DNA of 64,000 nucleotides from Lutjanus erythropterus (Eukaryota; Chordata; Actinopteri; Lutjaniformes; Lutjanidae): NCBI GenBank assembly GCA_020091685.1, contig CM034607.1, positions 7,065,465 to 7,129,464 of the forward strand. The letters run 5' to 3'. The number at the start of each line of letters is the position of its first letter. Position 1 is the stretch's first letter. The position numbers and the translations under genes are program-made. The notes under the pieces were generated by a model. The model ran no database searches. It had not been told where the DNA came from and saw only the letters and a list, made by a program, of their open reading frames with translations. This document shows positions 22,601 through 33,335 of this stretch, piece after piece.

Positions 22601-25600
22601 GACTGCCTATTCTTATTTTTCCAATAAACCTCTTTCTGTTTTTTGAACCTTGAAAGCAAAGTTACTGCAGATCTGCATCTACGTTTATTGTACAGGTTGT
22701 GTACATTGTTTGTGAAATGGCTGTCACAGCTCCATTTGGTTACAAGCAACAAACAAACTAAACTTAAACTGTGTATTTAGCCAGATTTTGGCAAATAATG
22801 TGAGTTTGAAACTTACACAAAGTATAGAGGGAGAGCAAAGAAGGAGAAGAGGTTTGCTAAGTTTCACTTCACGTTTGAAAACTCTTAATTTGCTGTAAAA
22901 CAGAGTTACCATTGTGACAATGTGACTTTAGCTGCTATCCTCTGTAGAGGAGCAAGTTATACGCCTTTCTCCTTTCAAGCTGAAGGAGCGAGTGTTTGAT
23001 ACCCAAAATGTGTTTTCAGTGGACGACTTCTTAAAATTAACAGTCAACACTTTAAGCTCATACTCATTGTCTTCCTTGGCATCCATTGTGCCAGTGTCGA
23101 GCCACTGTAATGTACTTAATTTCATGTACAAGCTATTAATATCCTCTCAAAGTCGACCTGTGTAAACCTTACAACCACAGTCATTACTCACTGAGACAAA
23201 GTAAGGTCCAGCAAAGTCCCGGATGACACCAGTGGAAGTGCAGATTCCCATGTGGCCGATGAATGGAAGCAGCCATCTGAGCGAAAAACAAAATGCACGC
23301 AATTTTAACATTAATACAGAAACAGCATTTCTGCGATGTGCCCCAGAAAGACTAACAAATACCTCAATAAAAGCGGACATAACCTGTTTTGACCTGGTCC
23401 ACACAGACAGGACACACAAGACCAGTGTGAGATGCTTTAGTGTAGAGGTGAGGAGGTAGGCCTCAATTACTCATGTAAACTAAGTGCTGTAGTTACAGAA
23501 GAATATCAGTCAATTCACTTTTCCTATAACAAATTCTGGTCTATTTCTGAAATTCAAACTGACAATCTTCCACGAATCAGTCCACTTCACTTGTCTTTTT
23601 ATAACAGTCCTCAAATATTCATGTTCCGCAGACTTCCTTTTTTTTTTTTTTTATAAAACTTGATCCGTTTGTTTTGATTTTTTATAGGAAGTATTTTATG
23701 TATATTTGATCCTCTTTCTTCATTTAAATGATCCATCATCCATCTATATATTTAATTATTTATTGGGGTGATAACAATTAATCAGAGCTCGATTAATTGG
23801 TTGTTAAGAATTTGACCATGTAAAATTTAATCAATCTACTCTCATATAAAGATCTGAAACACTGGGTGTTATATAATAGAGAATGTGCAATAAATTGCTG
23901 TTTCAGTGACCTGATGTCATTTGGACAGCACTGGCCCCAAACATTTAGCATCAATCAGACTCTAGCATCAGGGATACGTGGGAATTTTTTGAATAAGTAC
24001 TAGGATACACAACTGTTAGCAGGCTTGTCACAATAATAATCTACTTGCCAGGATAAACAACAGGGTTTTCCACGTTATTATAAGATTTGGGCACAACGCC
24101 TAAGCCGAATGCTGAGACAGGTTTTGCTGTCATTTCTGGTTGCGCTGCTTCTGTCCACTCGTTGTCTGCTCTCTGTGTGTCTCTGTGGACAGAGCTCAGG
24201 CTTCTCCACAAACACACACAGCGACCGTGAACCAGGTGAGGTGAAGTTAACGTGCTACTCAAGATGTGTTTTGGCCCATGACTGCATAAAGTAGCCACAA
24301 GTTTGAAAGAGTAAGTCCTGGACTTTGTTTCAAAGCTGCCCTCCAAAGCTCCAGTGTGGACTGAAATAATAATAGACCTTTTTCTATGTGGATTATGCAT
24401 CAGTCTTGCACCAAAAAGACTGTGCAAATGTATGCATAAAGCTGTTTTCTTGAACAAATGACATTAAAGAATATTATATTTTATTTAATATGATCTATAA
24501 TTTAATATATACATATACCAACTGATATCAGTACTTCAGTACTGCTTGGTAACAGTCAATTCTTCAATATTTTCATACCATCAGTCAATCAGGGGGCAAG
24601 TTGTGAACCAAGCATATATATCTGTCAGGAAGCTCCTCCTGTCCTCATAAATGTTCCTCACTGTGCTTAATCTAAATCACCCCAAGCACTGTTTTCTGTA
24701 TTATATGTTCCACAGAAAATTATCTTATTGGTGCATTGGTAAACACATATGCAAATATCAACATATCTGTGAGAGGCCCATATCAGGCCAATATTGTGCC
24801 AACATATCAGGTGACTGATATATAAGTCGGGCTTTATATACATTATTGAGCTATTATACTATCATTATATCAATGGTATAAAGCAGTCCAAAAATGACAA
24901 TAACACCGTTTACTGCAATTATCCCTGGAAAAATTTATCATCCAACAAAAAGTAACTATCCTGACAGGCTTAAGTTTGCACTTATTCAGTTAACGCTAAT
25001 AGATAGTAAAAAGCAGAAGCATTAATTGCATAAATTATGGTTATCCATATTCTGTACTATGAACACCATACTGAGTATATTCTTGTACACACTTTTGGAA
25101 AACCATTGTTCACTCAAAATAAAAATTAAAATATAATTTGAATACTTGGCAACTTGTAAACTGTTTCAAAACAATATGAAAACTGATCATGGACATATAG
25201 TATTTTGTTATTAGTATTATGATAACTACACTGTAACTTCTGCCATCGAAACAAATTGTACTTTAAAGGCAAATTAGCTTTAGCCTTCAACTTTTAAGCA
25301 TCTGAAGCTGTTTTTGTGTTGTTTTGTTATTTTGTTTACTCGGTGTTAATTGGGTTTCTAATTTTGCCTAATTAAATACGCACCCAAATAAATTTCTACT
25401 TCAAATCATACTTATAAAAACTAGCTTTGAACATTCTCAATTCATGTAGTCTAGGCGTCTCTAACTTTTACTAACAGTGATTACATAAAAAAAACAACAG
25501 GAAAGGAATTCAGCAACAGGATGGTGCTGTACGTCTGCTAGCTAGCTAAGCTAATAAAGCTGTCACTTGGTTCTGGTCAAAAGCCGAGCTGCACAGTGGA

Positions 25601-25733
25601 CGGCGATAACTCACGATAACACGGGGATGGGAGTCCACACAATACAGTAAGGATAGCGACTGGTCTCTGGGTTAATTTTCCCAGACGCTATGTGGTAATT
25701 CTTCATGGTGTCTTTTTCAACAACATCCGCCAT
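16584..25733 (-). CDS. tmem222: Transmembrane protein 222 (RTE1/DUF778 family), six coding exons
   Basis: CDS = 25,615-25,733, 23,192-23,276, 21,124-21,155, 20,927-21,023, 20,703-20,833 and 16,584-16,671, all minus. Every junction is GT..AG and frame is kept, giving 183 residues. It matches human TMEM222 as I recall it: [16 protein letters not shown] (exons 1-2), [20 protein letters not shown] (exon 2), [13 protein letters not shown] (exons 3-4), [18 protein letters not shown] (exon 4), [20 protein letters not shown] (exon 5), [20 protein letters not shown] (exon 6). Hydrophobic segments are at about 33-50, 139-150 and 159-180. The CCDNCHSH cysteine/histidine cluster is intact. The family is related to plant RTE1; TMEM222 is a membrane protein linked to human neurodevelopmental disease, with biochemical role unsettled. 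The start is the ATG at 25,733 (GTG ATG G context), which fits the human MAEV start. The protein is shorter than human because of the variable N-terminus. Confidence 0.95.
16793..17886. mobile_element. Foldback element in tmem222 intron 5
   Basis: The ends are long inverted copies. On the left are AAAATGTGGCTAGAAACT, GTGGGTCGATACTGGGAGG, AGGGACAGTTCAACCCC and ATCATGACCCGGTTACTCAA. The right arm carries the complements CCTCCCAGTGTCGACCCAC, GGGATGAACTGTTCCTTTAA and TTGAGTAACTGGGTCATGAT. The arms are about 280-310 bp around a ~500-bp spacer. The interior part of the arms is the 'GGGACAGTTCACCCC' MITE family also seen at 26,978, 28,014 and 53,590. Confidence 0.75.
18865..19178. repeat. Dispersed ATTAATCGATTGA repeat, copy 2 of 3 (tmem222 intron 5)
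   Basis: This starts near TCATTGATTAATCTATCAG and ends AATCGATTGATCATTGCAGC. Internal blocks (AAGTCCTCAAACATCTTG, ACAACCCAAAGATGTTCAG, TTTACTGTCAT) recur at 42,360-42,430. A poly-A run is at 19,103-19,121. Confidence 0.65.
19918..20185 (-). pseudogene. Tc1/mariner-like transposase fragment
   Basis: The minus strand encodes a decayed stretch with [22 protein letters not shown], which corresponds to the conserved WPxQSPDLNPIE region around the last catalytic acidic residue of Tc1-type transposases. About 85 codons remain open. The upstream DDE residues and the inverted repeats are not visible, so this is a dead fragment within tmem222 intron 5. Confidence 0.6.
20703..20833 (-). CDS. tmem222: tmem222 exon 5
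   Basis: 131 nt with acceptor TTTTCTCCAAAG and donor GTCAG|GTAAGA. It encodes residues 112-154, including the CCDNCHSH cluster and an NST glycosylation-type triplet. The intron between exons 4 and 5 is about 93 bp. Confidence 0.94.
20927..21023 (-). CDS. tmem222: tmem222 exon 4
   Basis: 97 nt with acceptor TTTGACTGAAG and donor ATG|GTAAAT. It completes Lys79 and encodes residues 80-111. The intron between exons 3 and 4 is only about 100 bp. Confidence 0.94.
21124..21155 (-). CDS. tmem222: tmem222 exon 3 (32 nt)
   Basis: This is a very short exon between a TTTTTTTGCAG acceptor and a GTAAGT donor. It encodes [10 protein letters not shown] plus two bases of Lys79. Its removal would shift the frame, and the encoded residues match the vertebrate protein, so it must be included. 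Confidence 0.92.
21156..23191 (-). other. tmem222 intron 2, with a balanced non-repetitive block
   Basis: Between exons 2 and 3. The segment at about 21,830-22,330 has balanced composition and an incidental 136-codon plus-strand open frame without recognisable features; it could be an intronic conserved element. No repeats with clear ends were seen. Confidence 0.35.
23192..23276 (-). CDS. tmem222: tmem222 exon 2
   Basis: 85 nt with acceptor TTTTCGCTCAG and donor GTGAGT. It completes Ser40 and encodes residues 41-68, ending in GPYFVS. Confidence 0.94.
23277..25614 (-). other. tmem222 intron 1
   Basis: A 2.3-kb AT-rich GT..AG intron with poly-T (23,638-23,653), TA-rich sequence (24,460-24,520) and no recognised element or exon. 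Confidence 0.6.
25615..25733 (-). CDS. tmem222: tmem222 exon 1
   Basis: 119 nt, residues 1-39 plus two bases of Ser40. Donor GTTATC|GTGAGT. It starts [19 protein letters not shown]. The frame remains open upstream of the ATG without another ATG, so 25,733 is the best start. Confidence 0.92.
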
Positions 25734-26490
25734 CACCAGCTGTGGAAAATGAACTTCATTTGTCCCACTAACAGCTGCGTCAAGTCGACCAAACACACGG
25801 AAAAAGACCGGAAATTGACTGACTCTCGCTTCAAAATAAAATTCAATAGTGCCTATTTTGTTAAGAAATATCGCTAATTAGAGTGACACGCGTCGTCAGA
25901 ACTATTTTAATTGACTATTCAGTATTATGTTGTAATGTTGGGAAACTCATAGCATAAAAATAGAGACAGGCGTATTTTACATTCAGTAATACAACATGTT
26001 AATTTAATGTAGGTTTTATTTTGAAATATACAGTCGAAAGCTCTTTCTCTTAGTGACGCTCGCTTGAATGTGATGTCTTGGCAGCAGCTGTAGCTTCCGG
26101 GATCTGTCCGAGGCGAGGCGAGCCAAGAAGAGGAACAGATTAGTAAAACTAGTGAAACCTTTGTCAAACATTATAGATAATTTGTTCAGCCCTCAGCACT
26201 TAAAACAAAAATATATTTCACTCTTAAAGCAGGTTGAAAAAAATATGCTAATCAGATATTTCAACTGGTTGAGTTATTCATTCCAGAACCAGAAATGAGT
26301 GTTTTGGTCTTAAATAATATAAAGCACATTTCCAGAACAACTTGGGCTATTCAGAAAAAAAACATCTTATGTTCACCATGAAAAATCAAGTTGCAAGGTG
26401 CATTTATTTGTATTCTGAGGCTGACAAATACTGTAATCCAAAAAATTAGTGAAATATATGGTATTTTACATGTAAATGCTGGGAAATAGA
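25734..26490 (-). promoter_or_regulatory. tmem222 upstream region
   Basis: Directly 5' of the start codon. A small CpG-containing patch (ACACGCGTCGTCAG near 25,886) and a second near 26,090-26,125 (GCTTCCGGGATCTGTCCGAG, including an ETS-like CTTCCGG) are the best promoter candidates. No TATA box or defined start site was found. Confidence 0.35.
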
Positions 26491-26686
26491 CCTTTTGCAG
26501 CAGCCATTTTGATATGAAATAGCTGAATAAACACAGGTGTTACCAATGATAGTAATTAAGGTTTCTGCTATTGTGAATGTTTGCTCAGAGTGAAAGGCTC
26601 TGCTACACTAATGGGACCTTAATTAGTATCATTGGAAACACCTGTGTTTACTTACTAATTCATCAATATGGCTTCCGTGAAAAAGG
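26491..26686. mobile_element. Small foldback MITE
   Basis: Two arms of about 70-75 bp are inverted around a ~45-bp loop. The left arm includes AATAAACACAGGTGTTACCA and ATGATAGTAATTAAGGT. The right arm includes ACCTTAATTAGTATCATTGG and AAACACCTGTGTTTAC. The outer ends CCTTTTGCAGCAGCCAT and the complement of ATGGCTTCCGTGAAAAAGG also match. Confidence 0.75.
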
Positions 26687-26689
26687 TGG

Positions 26690-26975
26690 GCTAAAGTTGT
26701 CACAGTACTGGAATTTTAAACTTCGATACAATACTGATAGAAAAAAATGATACTCAATATCTCTTTCAGTGCCACTGCAAAAAGAAAAAAAGTTCTAGGT
26801 ACATAAAATAAGTTTTTTTTTTCACTAAAAACTGTCTGTTTGGTGCTGCAACACAAATTTCAGGCAGGACATGAAAGACCTGAGTTAAACTGAGGTTTGA
26901 ATGAGCATGATGAATGAGAATGATTATTTTTTATAGCCTCAGTACTTTCAATACTATAATTACAGGATATTGTAT
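26690..26975. repeat. Dispersed repeat, copy 2 of the 5,645-5,940 family
   Basis: It carries the same ordered motifs as the copy at 5,645-5,940, including TGCCACTGCAAAAAGAAAAA, TTCAGGCAGGACATG and an 'actgaggt' block, in the same orientation. Confidence 0.5.
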
Positions 26976-26977
26976 GA

Positions 26978-27158
26978 TTTTAAAGGGACAGTTCACCTAT
27001 AAAAATCAAAACTATATATTTTTCCTATCGCCTGTAGAGCTATTTATCCATCTCATTTTTTAAGTGAGTTGCAGAGTTTTGAAGTGTCAAAAAAAAATAC
27101 ATTTGAAAAACTCAGTAACTCATGTAATTTTGATTTGGGGGTGAACTGTCCCTTTAAA
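26978..27158. mobile_element. Short MITE, TTTAAAGGGACAGTTCACC family
   Basis: The termini TTTAAAGGGACAGTTCACC and GGTGAACTGTCCCTTTAAA are perfect inverted repeats 181 bp apart. The interior contains AATACATTTGAAAAACTCAG, shared with the copies at 16,866 and 28,014. Confidence 0.8.
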
Positions 27159-27958
27159 CACGTGGTAATAAAAAGTATAGAAGGGCAGGTACTTCATACA
27201 GTCTTAATATGGGCCATTATATAAGATATGATACATGATTGTATGAGTTTTCAAGCAAAAATAAGAACAGTATCTGTTTCCAGTTACATCAATGTGAATA
27301 TTATCTGCAAGATCATGATGGCATTAACACTTTATGACATTCTGCTCCCCAAACACTAGACTAATCAAGACAGTCAGCAGATTAATTGGTAAATCAAAAA
27401 AAAAAAAAACTATTAGTTGAAGCCTTAGCCACTAACCTTTCTGACCTCATAGGTGATAAGGGTCAACACCTAGAATGTAATAGCAAGATTAGTCTGAGGG
27501 GTCACAGGATGAAAAGAATTAAAAGAAAAGACGTTCTTTCTGATACATAAAAATATGTTTTATGCTTTCTATTTTTGTGTGTGATATATTTAATCCTTTT
27601 ACCTGTTTAGGCTGTTAAAATAAAAAAAGAAAGAAAGAATACCATCGTGTCCACACTAAGGCTGTGGTGATAATACATGTATTGATTCATCTGAAAGGGT
27701 TATGATCCTGAACATTCAGAAACCACCAGCAGGCAACAATTTAAAAATAGCAACAGTGAACCATTTACTGCCTCTACCCTCACTTCAGGAGAGTGGGACT
27801 CATTTAAACTTGACATGCACATAACACAATAAGATGGGTTACAGCAAAGCATTATAGCTTTATATATATAATTCTGCTCTGAAGGAACAAGACTTTAAAT
27901 GTATATATAGATATACAAATCCTAAAATAATACTAACACACCACTTGGGGTAAATATA

Positions 27959-28591
27959 CACTGTAAAAATCATGCAGGAAGTCAGGGGAATCAACTGGTA
28001 TTTTCTAATTGACTTAAAGGGACAGTTCACCCCAAAATCAAAAATATATATCTTGCCCCTGGCCAATAGTGATATTTATTTATCTCGATTTTTTTCACCA
28101 AAAAATCACTTTTTAAAAATTCAAAACCAGTGTCTCTTCACAAAAATCACGACCCAGTTACTAATGATAATCCACAGATGTTGTTGTGAGCAGTTTCATG
28201 TAACTACTTTCTTTCTAGAAGAAAAAAAAGTAGTTCCAGCAGATTTTACAGCAGAAACAAAGTAGTTCCTGCATGAAACTGCTCACAACAAGGTCTGTGG
28301 ATTATCTTGAGTAAGCAGTCCATGATCTTTGGAAAGAGACATTTGTTTTCAGTTTTTATTTTAGTATTTTTGAGAAAATGTAAAGGGAATTGTCAGTGTA
28401 ACTGAAGGGTTGTTGGTTCAACCAAATATCTGAAGCTTATTGAACATGTTTTCTCATGTGCAGCTGAAATAATATCAAGTTGAACTGACAAAAGTGTATT
28501 TGTTTTGATACACGTCTTTTCATATTCAGTCAATGTAAATTTTTAAGGCGGTCCTTTTTTAAGTTAAAGCAAATACTTTATTTTTGCAGTG
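27959..28591. mobile_element. CACTGTAAAAA MITE carrying a nested MITE
   Basis: The left end CACTGTAAAAATCATG and the right end TTATTTTTGCAGTG are inverted termini of the 10,613-11,217 family. Inside, from 28,014, lies a copy of the GGGACAGTTCACCCC family with its own large palindrome (GTTGTGAGCAGTTTCATGTA against TGCATGAAACTGCTCACAAC; arms about 28,118-28,222 and 28,256-28,350). The inner element has lost its right terminus. The nesting order shows that the CACTGTAAAAA element is older at this site. Confidence 0.65.
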
Positions 28592-30060
28592 TACCTGTAC
28601 AATAGTAATGAGAACAATCCCACTGTATTTAAACAGGGCAGAGGAAAATGTCTTTACTTTCACAACCCAACTCAAACAAGTGGACTCACAGCAACTTTCC
28701 CCTATGACCGAGACACATCATTTCATGTCATTTTGTGATGACAACTATAATGCACAGGTCCATTGTTATTATCCAAATTCAATCCTACCAGAAGCACTTT
28801 ATTGGGACTTCTCTCCAGTTTATTGCAAAAAGCCTTGATTTGTTTTCATGCCAGCACAGAGAGAGCTCTCCAGTGTGGACCGAGGTGGAGGGCTGCAGCT
28901 ATCGAAGGAGTTATCTATGGCAATGGTGGAAATGGAAACAAAGATGAACCCAAGGGATCTGCCGGGGCCCTGTGTACTCCATACTGCGTCCCATTAGATG
29001 TGACAGGTGATATATTGTGCGAAGGGCAAAAACAAACTACTCAGCAAAAGCAGGGAGACGTTGATAAACGAAGGCACACTGGGCTCATCATCGGGGAGCT
29101 GAGGGAATTCTCCGGCAAAATGCCAACTCGATATCTGGCTGAGCCATCCAACCCAATTAGGCCAGAAGATGTGCTGCTTTAGGGACTGTAACTCTGTGAC
29201 ATGTTATCCTTTTCAGTCAAAGGTTTGGAAAGTAAAATGTCAAGTGTCAGCTAGTTTCCAGTTCGGCTCTGCGGAAAAAAAATGAGGGTCTAATTCCACA
29301 CTTTTAGAAACAAATGCGACAATGTGATATTATCAGAAAAGGTTGTAAAAACTGTAAAAAGTTGTAATTTTTACTGGTTAAAAATGGATGTGATTAAAAA
29401 CTGAGAAAAAAATACTCTCTAAGCAGTCATTTGAAAGCCACACAACACTTTCCTACATATAACCATGCCACTTAAAAAGCTCCCAAGAGGTGAGGCGCTT
29501 GTCATTAAAAGCAAATGAAAGCTCGTGAAATGTCACGTAACTAAAAAGCACACACACAAATACAACTCCCATAATGAATCAATGCATTGATCCAGTGTAA
29601 TTTGTCGGAATTGTGATATTGATTTTCTGCTCAAGAGCACTGAACTTCAAATTGTGCGTCTGTGAAGACGTGTGGGAGGTCATTACAACTTAACCCGGAG
29701 TTTATGTTGTGCAAGGCGGGATTCCCATGTGGACAAAGACGGCAACTGCCCCGGGGGGGGCCCTCTACCGTCAGAGGACCCAAAGGCCTTGGCAACACTC
29801 GACTAATTGAAAATTTACTTCACCACAGCAGAACATTAAGTGAAATAATAGTGACCAAAAAAAACCACAGGTTCTGCATGTTTATTTAATATTGAAGCAG
29901 TCTACTACAGAGAGGCCTCTGTGTGAAAATCCAGTTTTAAACCCCATATACAGTTCATATTGTGTTTGAATGTTGCATATTTCTAAATAAATCTATGTTC
30001 AATCAAATTACCACAAACTAAACTGCCAAACCTGTGAGATTCATGGACAAATTATGAGGC
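28592..30060. other. Gene-poor block with non-repetitive, possibly conserved sequence
   Basis: Segments at about 28,840-29,190 and 29,490-29,830 are free of repeat ends, balanced in composition and contain a 139-codon open frame (28,763-29,182) without recognisable protein features. The sequence ending CCAACCCAATTAGGCCAGAA looks like constrained non-coding DNA. These are guesses from texture; no conservation data are available. Confidence 0.25.
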
Positions 30061-30219
30061 AATGGGCCCCTGGTTTCAGACATGTAAAAGGCCCCCACCC
30101 CTCCTACATGGAAGCCAGACCCAAAGACTCAAAGAGACACAAATTTTGCAGCTGAACTGCAACTCTCAGAATCTGAGAGACACAAAAACAACTTTGAGAT
30201 GCTGTCATAGTTGTTTTGC

Positions 30220-30815
30220 GACTTTTGTAATCATTTTGTGTCTCCTTGTAGTTTTGTGTCTTTTCGAAGTTGCTTCGTGTCTCTCTGTGGTCATTTTTGA
30301 GTTTCTTTACAGTTATTTGTGTCTCTTTGTAGTCTTTTTTCTCTTTGTGGTTGTTTTTTTTGCAGTTATTTGTAGTCCTTTGTGGTTCTTTGTTGTGATT
30401 TTGTGTCTCTTTGTAGTTGCTTTGTAGTTCTGTGTGGTCTGTTTTATGTCTCTCATAGAGGTTGTTTTGATTCTACTCGTCATTTTGTTTCTCTTTGTTG
30501 TTGTTTTGCAGTTATTTGAGGTCTTTTTGTGGTTGTTTTTTGTTGTCATTTTGTGTCTGTTGTTATTTTGTTTCTCTTTGTGGTCATTTTGTGTCTTTTC
30601 ATGGTCGTTTTGCAGATATTAATAATTTTTTTGCGTCTCTTTGTTGTTATGTGTGTATTTGTGGTTGTTTTGCCGTTATTTATAGTCTTTTTGTGTCTCT
30701 TTGTGGTTGTTTTGTTCCTCCCTGTTATCTTTTTGTGTCTCTTTGAGGTTGTTTTGTTCCTCCCTGTTGTCTTTTTGTGTCTCTCTGTAGTCATTTTGTT
30801 TCTCTACTGCCTGAC
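30220..30815 (+). repeat. TTTTGTGTCTCTTTGTGGTTG minisatellite
   Basis: About 25 degenerate tandem units of roughly 21-30 bp, typified by TTTTGTGTCTCTTTGTGG and 'ttgttttgt'. The array stays open in several frames on both strands, giving artefactual F/V/L/C-rich or K/T/R-rich translations. It is flanked by GGGCCCCTGGTTTCAG-like sequence on the left (30,064) and ACTGCCTGACCCCTTTGG on the right. Similar blocks are common in percomorph genomes. Confidence 0.8.
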
Positions 30816-32454
30816 CCCTTTGGTCCATGGGCCTGTGCCAGGTGTGTCCATTCAGCCATTCATCCTTAGGAACAGGACAGTATAAAGAACAGACATAGGC
30901 TGATTTCAGGGGCTTTATGATGCACAGAGAGTACGTGGAATGTGGGTGCAGAGAGAACTCTGTTTGTTCTACTTTAATGCTTTCTAAAAGCCATATGTTT
31001 GAGACAAACTTTCACATAAATATACCTATAAATAGTCTATAAATAGATTTTTGTGCATAAAATACAACTATTTTCTTTTCCTGTTCTTATCCACATAAAT
31101 TATACATAGATGATCACACTTGTTAACGTCTAAATGAAACACTGTCTGCTATGAACAACATGGTTACAAAGGGAAACACTGCCCCTCTGTGGATATTTGA
31201 GAGAATTACTTGACCGTGATATGTCCCAGGTGATGTGAGGAATTTGGTGATTTTTCTCCATAACAATAAACATAAGTAGAAAAATATAAAGAAGGATGAA
31301 AAGCAAATACAACAAGTTAAAAATTACAGTAAGGTATGGAAAAATTTAATAAGAAAATTACAATATAACATACAATATGTTATATGAAAGTAACTGTACA
31401 GGTTTGTTCAGGAAAAGGTTTGCAGTATACTGTATAAGAATGTTAATGAATGTTATGTTAATGAAACATTAACCTTAAGTTAAGGTGATATTATATAACA
31501 TATCTGCATTAAAATGTCCTAAAAAATAGACATATGTCCAAGGTTTTATTTTGTTGAGTTGTTAAAAAATCAGTAGTAAATCAGTAAATTAGTGAGATGG
31601 TAAATCAGTCAGTATGTTTTTCTCTGAATTGTGTTTTTTATTGTCTTTTTTAAATTCTTTTAGAGGCATTTCTTCATCAGAGGTGATACACTGTACATAT
31701 GTTGTGTGCTTCTCCATTTATCTCCTGTGAGCTTCATCACAGTCTGGGACTAAACAGAATGTCCTATACTGATGTCATGTCCCTTCCTTCTTATTTTTCC
31801 TCTGTGTCGTCCAGAAACTTCAGAGCTCAAAGGACTGATGACTGGAGGTGCAGGTGTTGGTGCACAGGCAGAAGAGCAAAAGAGGAAGGACTGCTGCCTG
31901 CTATCAGACAGGAAGCCAGTGATCTACCTGAAGGTGGAGTCAGGTGAGCTCAGCTGGGAGAGCTGGTCCTGTCCTATGGGACTCCTGCTGCAAAACATTC
32001 ACCTTACTGGAAAACAGGTTGAACGAGTTAAATAGATGTTTCAGGTGAAGACAAAACAAAACACCTGCCCTGACCTGATCACCAAAAGACATGGATGGAT
32101 TACAGTGTGAGTGGCTCCACGGCAGATTGACCCCTCCACCTCCCTCACCCTCTCTGTTGTGTATGTACCCTGTCACCTCCCTTTAGTTTCATAAGACTAC
32201 ACACTGCAGTTTCATTACAACACCACCTGGCAAGAGTTTCTGATGAACTACAAAACTTTATGAATGTCTTTTCATTTAATTATATAGTATAATTGCAACT
32301 TTCTCTTCTCACTTATTTGTGGTTATTTTGTCTCAATACCCTTTATAGTTACTAGCTACATTGGTGTATACAATATTTATGTGTACACATGCTCTAATTT
32401 ATAACTTGGAGCCTATATTGTTTCCCTTTATATTATAGTACATGAATAAAACAC
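30816..32454. other. Intergenic with one exon-like segment
   Basis: AT-rich sequence with no repeat of clear structure except TTAATGAAACATTAACCTTAAG-type short palindromes near 31,440-31,480. The segment 31,815-31,943 is exon-like and listed separately. Confidence 0.35.
31815..31943 (+). CDS. Candidate orphan exon (129 nt, symmetrical)
   Basis: A pyrimidine-rich acceptor (TTATTTTTCCTCTGTGTCGTCCAG) precedes and a GTGAGC donor follows. The 129-nt length preserves frame. The third frame encodes ETSELKGLMTGGAGVGAQ, then a charged EEQKRKDCCLLSDRKP and VIYLKVESG; a second frame is also open, so coding is not certain. I do not recognise the product, and no partner exons were identified. Confidence 0.2.
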
Positions 32455-33335
32455 ACCAGGCTACACTTTATATCAAATTAGACAAAAACTAGAAATAACA
32501 TGTCCTTTATTAGACAGTAGCTACACCCTTATTAGACCATACTTGAGGGTAATAAAGGACATGTTACAACAGAACTGTACTGAAAAATAAAGTGTATTAT
32601 ATCCCACTGTGAGAGCCTTATTAGACTGCATTAAAGGGTAATAAGGGACACATTATAACAGAACTATACTGTAAACTAAAGTGCATTATTTTCCACTGTT
32701 TGACCCCAATTAGACTTTACACGAGGGTAACTTGGAACACATTATGACAGAATTGTGCTGTAAACTAAAGTGTAGTATTTCCCACTGTTATACCCCTTAT
32801 TGGACCCTCTGACGGGGGTAATTGGGAACATATTTAAACAGAACTGTACTGTAAACTTAAGTGAAATCACATATCTGAAATTTCCCCTGTTAAAAATCTC
32901 ATGTAAACCAGATCTACCAAGTAAAGGCAAAAAAAAAAATTAGAGGAAGAAGGATACTTTATATGTGTGTGAGCGCACAGACTTATTGTAATATTGTAAG
33001 CAGGTAATGTGATTTGATCCAAGAAGCAGGCATCAGTCCTAACTTCTCTGCCAGCTGTATGACACTGAACAAACAGAGTATGTCACCAGTTTAGCAGACA
33101 TGATTACACTTGCAGCACAGTTCTGTCACAGTGTGTCCCCATTACCCTTTAATAAAGATTAATAAGTGTCTGACACTGGGAAATAATACAATTTAGGTTA
33201 CAGTAGAGTTCTGTTGTAATGTGTCACCAATTATCCTTTAATGGAGTCTAATAATAGTATAACTACTGTTTAATTAAGAACATATTATGTCTAGTTTTTG
33301 TCTAATTTAATACAGGACAGCTTGTTAGAATTTAT
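32455..33335. mobile_element. Foldback element built of ~90-bp subrepeats
   Basis: The left arm contains four direct units of 89-91 bp (ATTAGAC-type anchors at 32,530, 32,619, 32,710 and 32,799), each with AACAGAACTGTACTGTAAAC-like and 'cccactgt' blocks. The right arm (about 33,110-33,335) holds the same sequence inverted (GTTACAGTAGAGTTCTGTTG, GTCTAATAATAGTATAACTA). The outermost pair AAATTAGACAAAAACTAGA and TCTAGTTTTTGTCTAATTT confirms the inversion. The arms are unequal (about 370 against 225 bp). No transposase is present. Confidence 0.75.

Noticed and set aside
24041..24457. 138-codon minus-strand open frame in tmem222 intron 1
   Set aside because: No recognisable features and no flanking splice sites; tmem222 exons 1 and 2 join in frame without it.
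25734..25796. N-terminal extension of tmem222 upstream of 25,733
   Set aside because: The upstream frame is open but its first codon is GTG, not ATG; the ATG at 25,733 has good context and fits the known protein start.
28763..29182. 139-codon open frame
   Set aside because: Composition is not codon-like, two other frames overlap, and no recognisable motif; kept only as possible conserved non-coding DNA.
30062..30885. Several long overlapping open frames on both strands (up to 121 codons)
   Set aside because: They are by-products of the TTTTGTGTCTCTTTGTGG minisatellite; translations are low-complexity F/V/L/C or K/T/R and frames are open on both strands at once.
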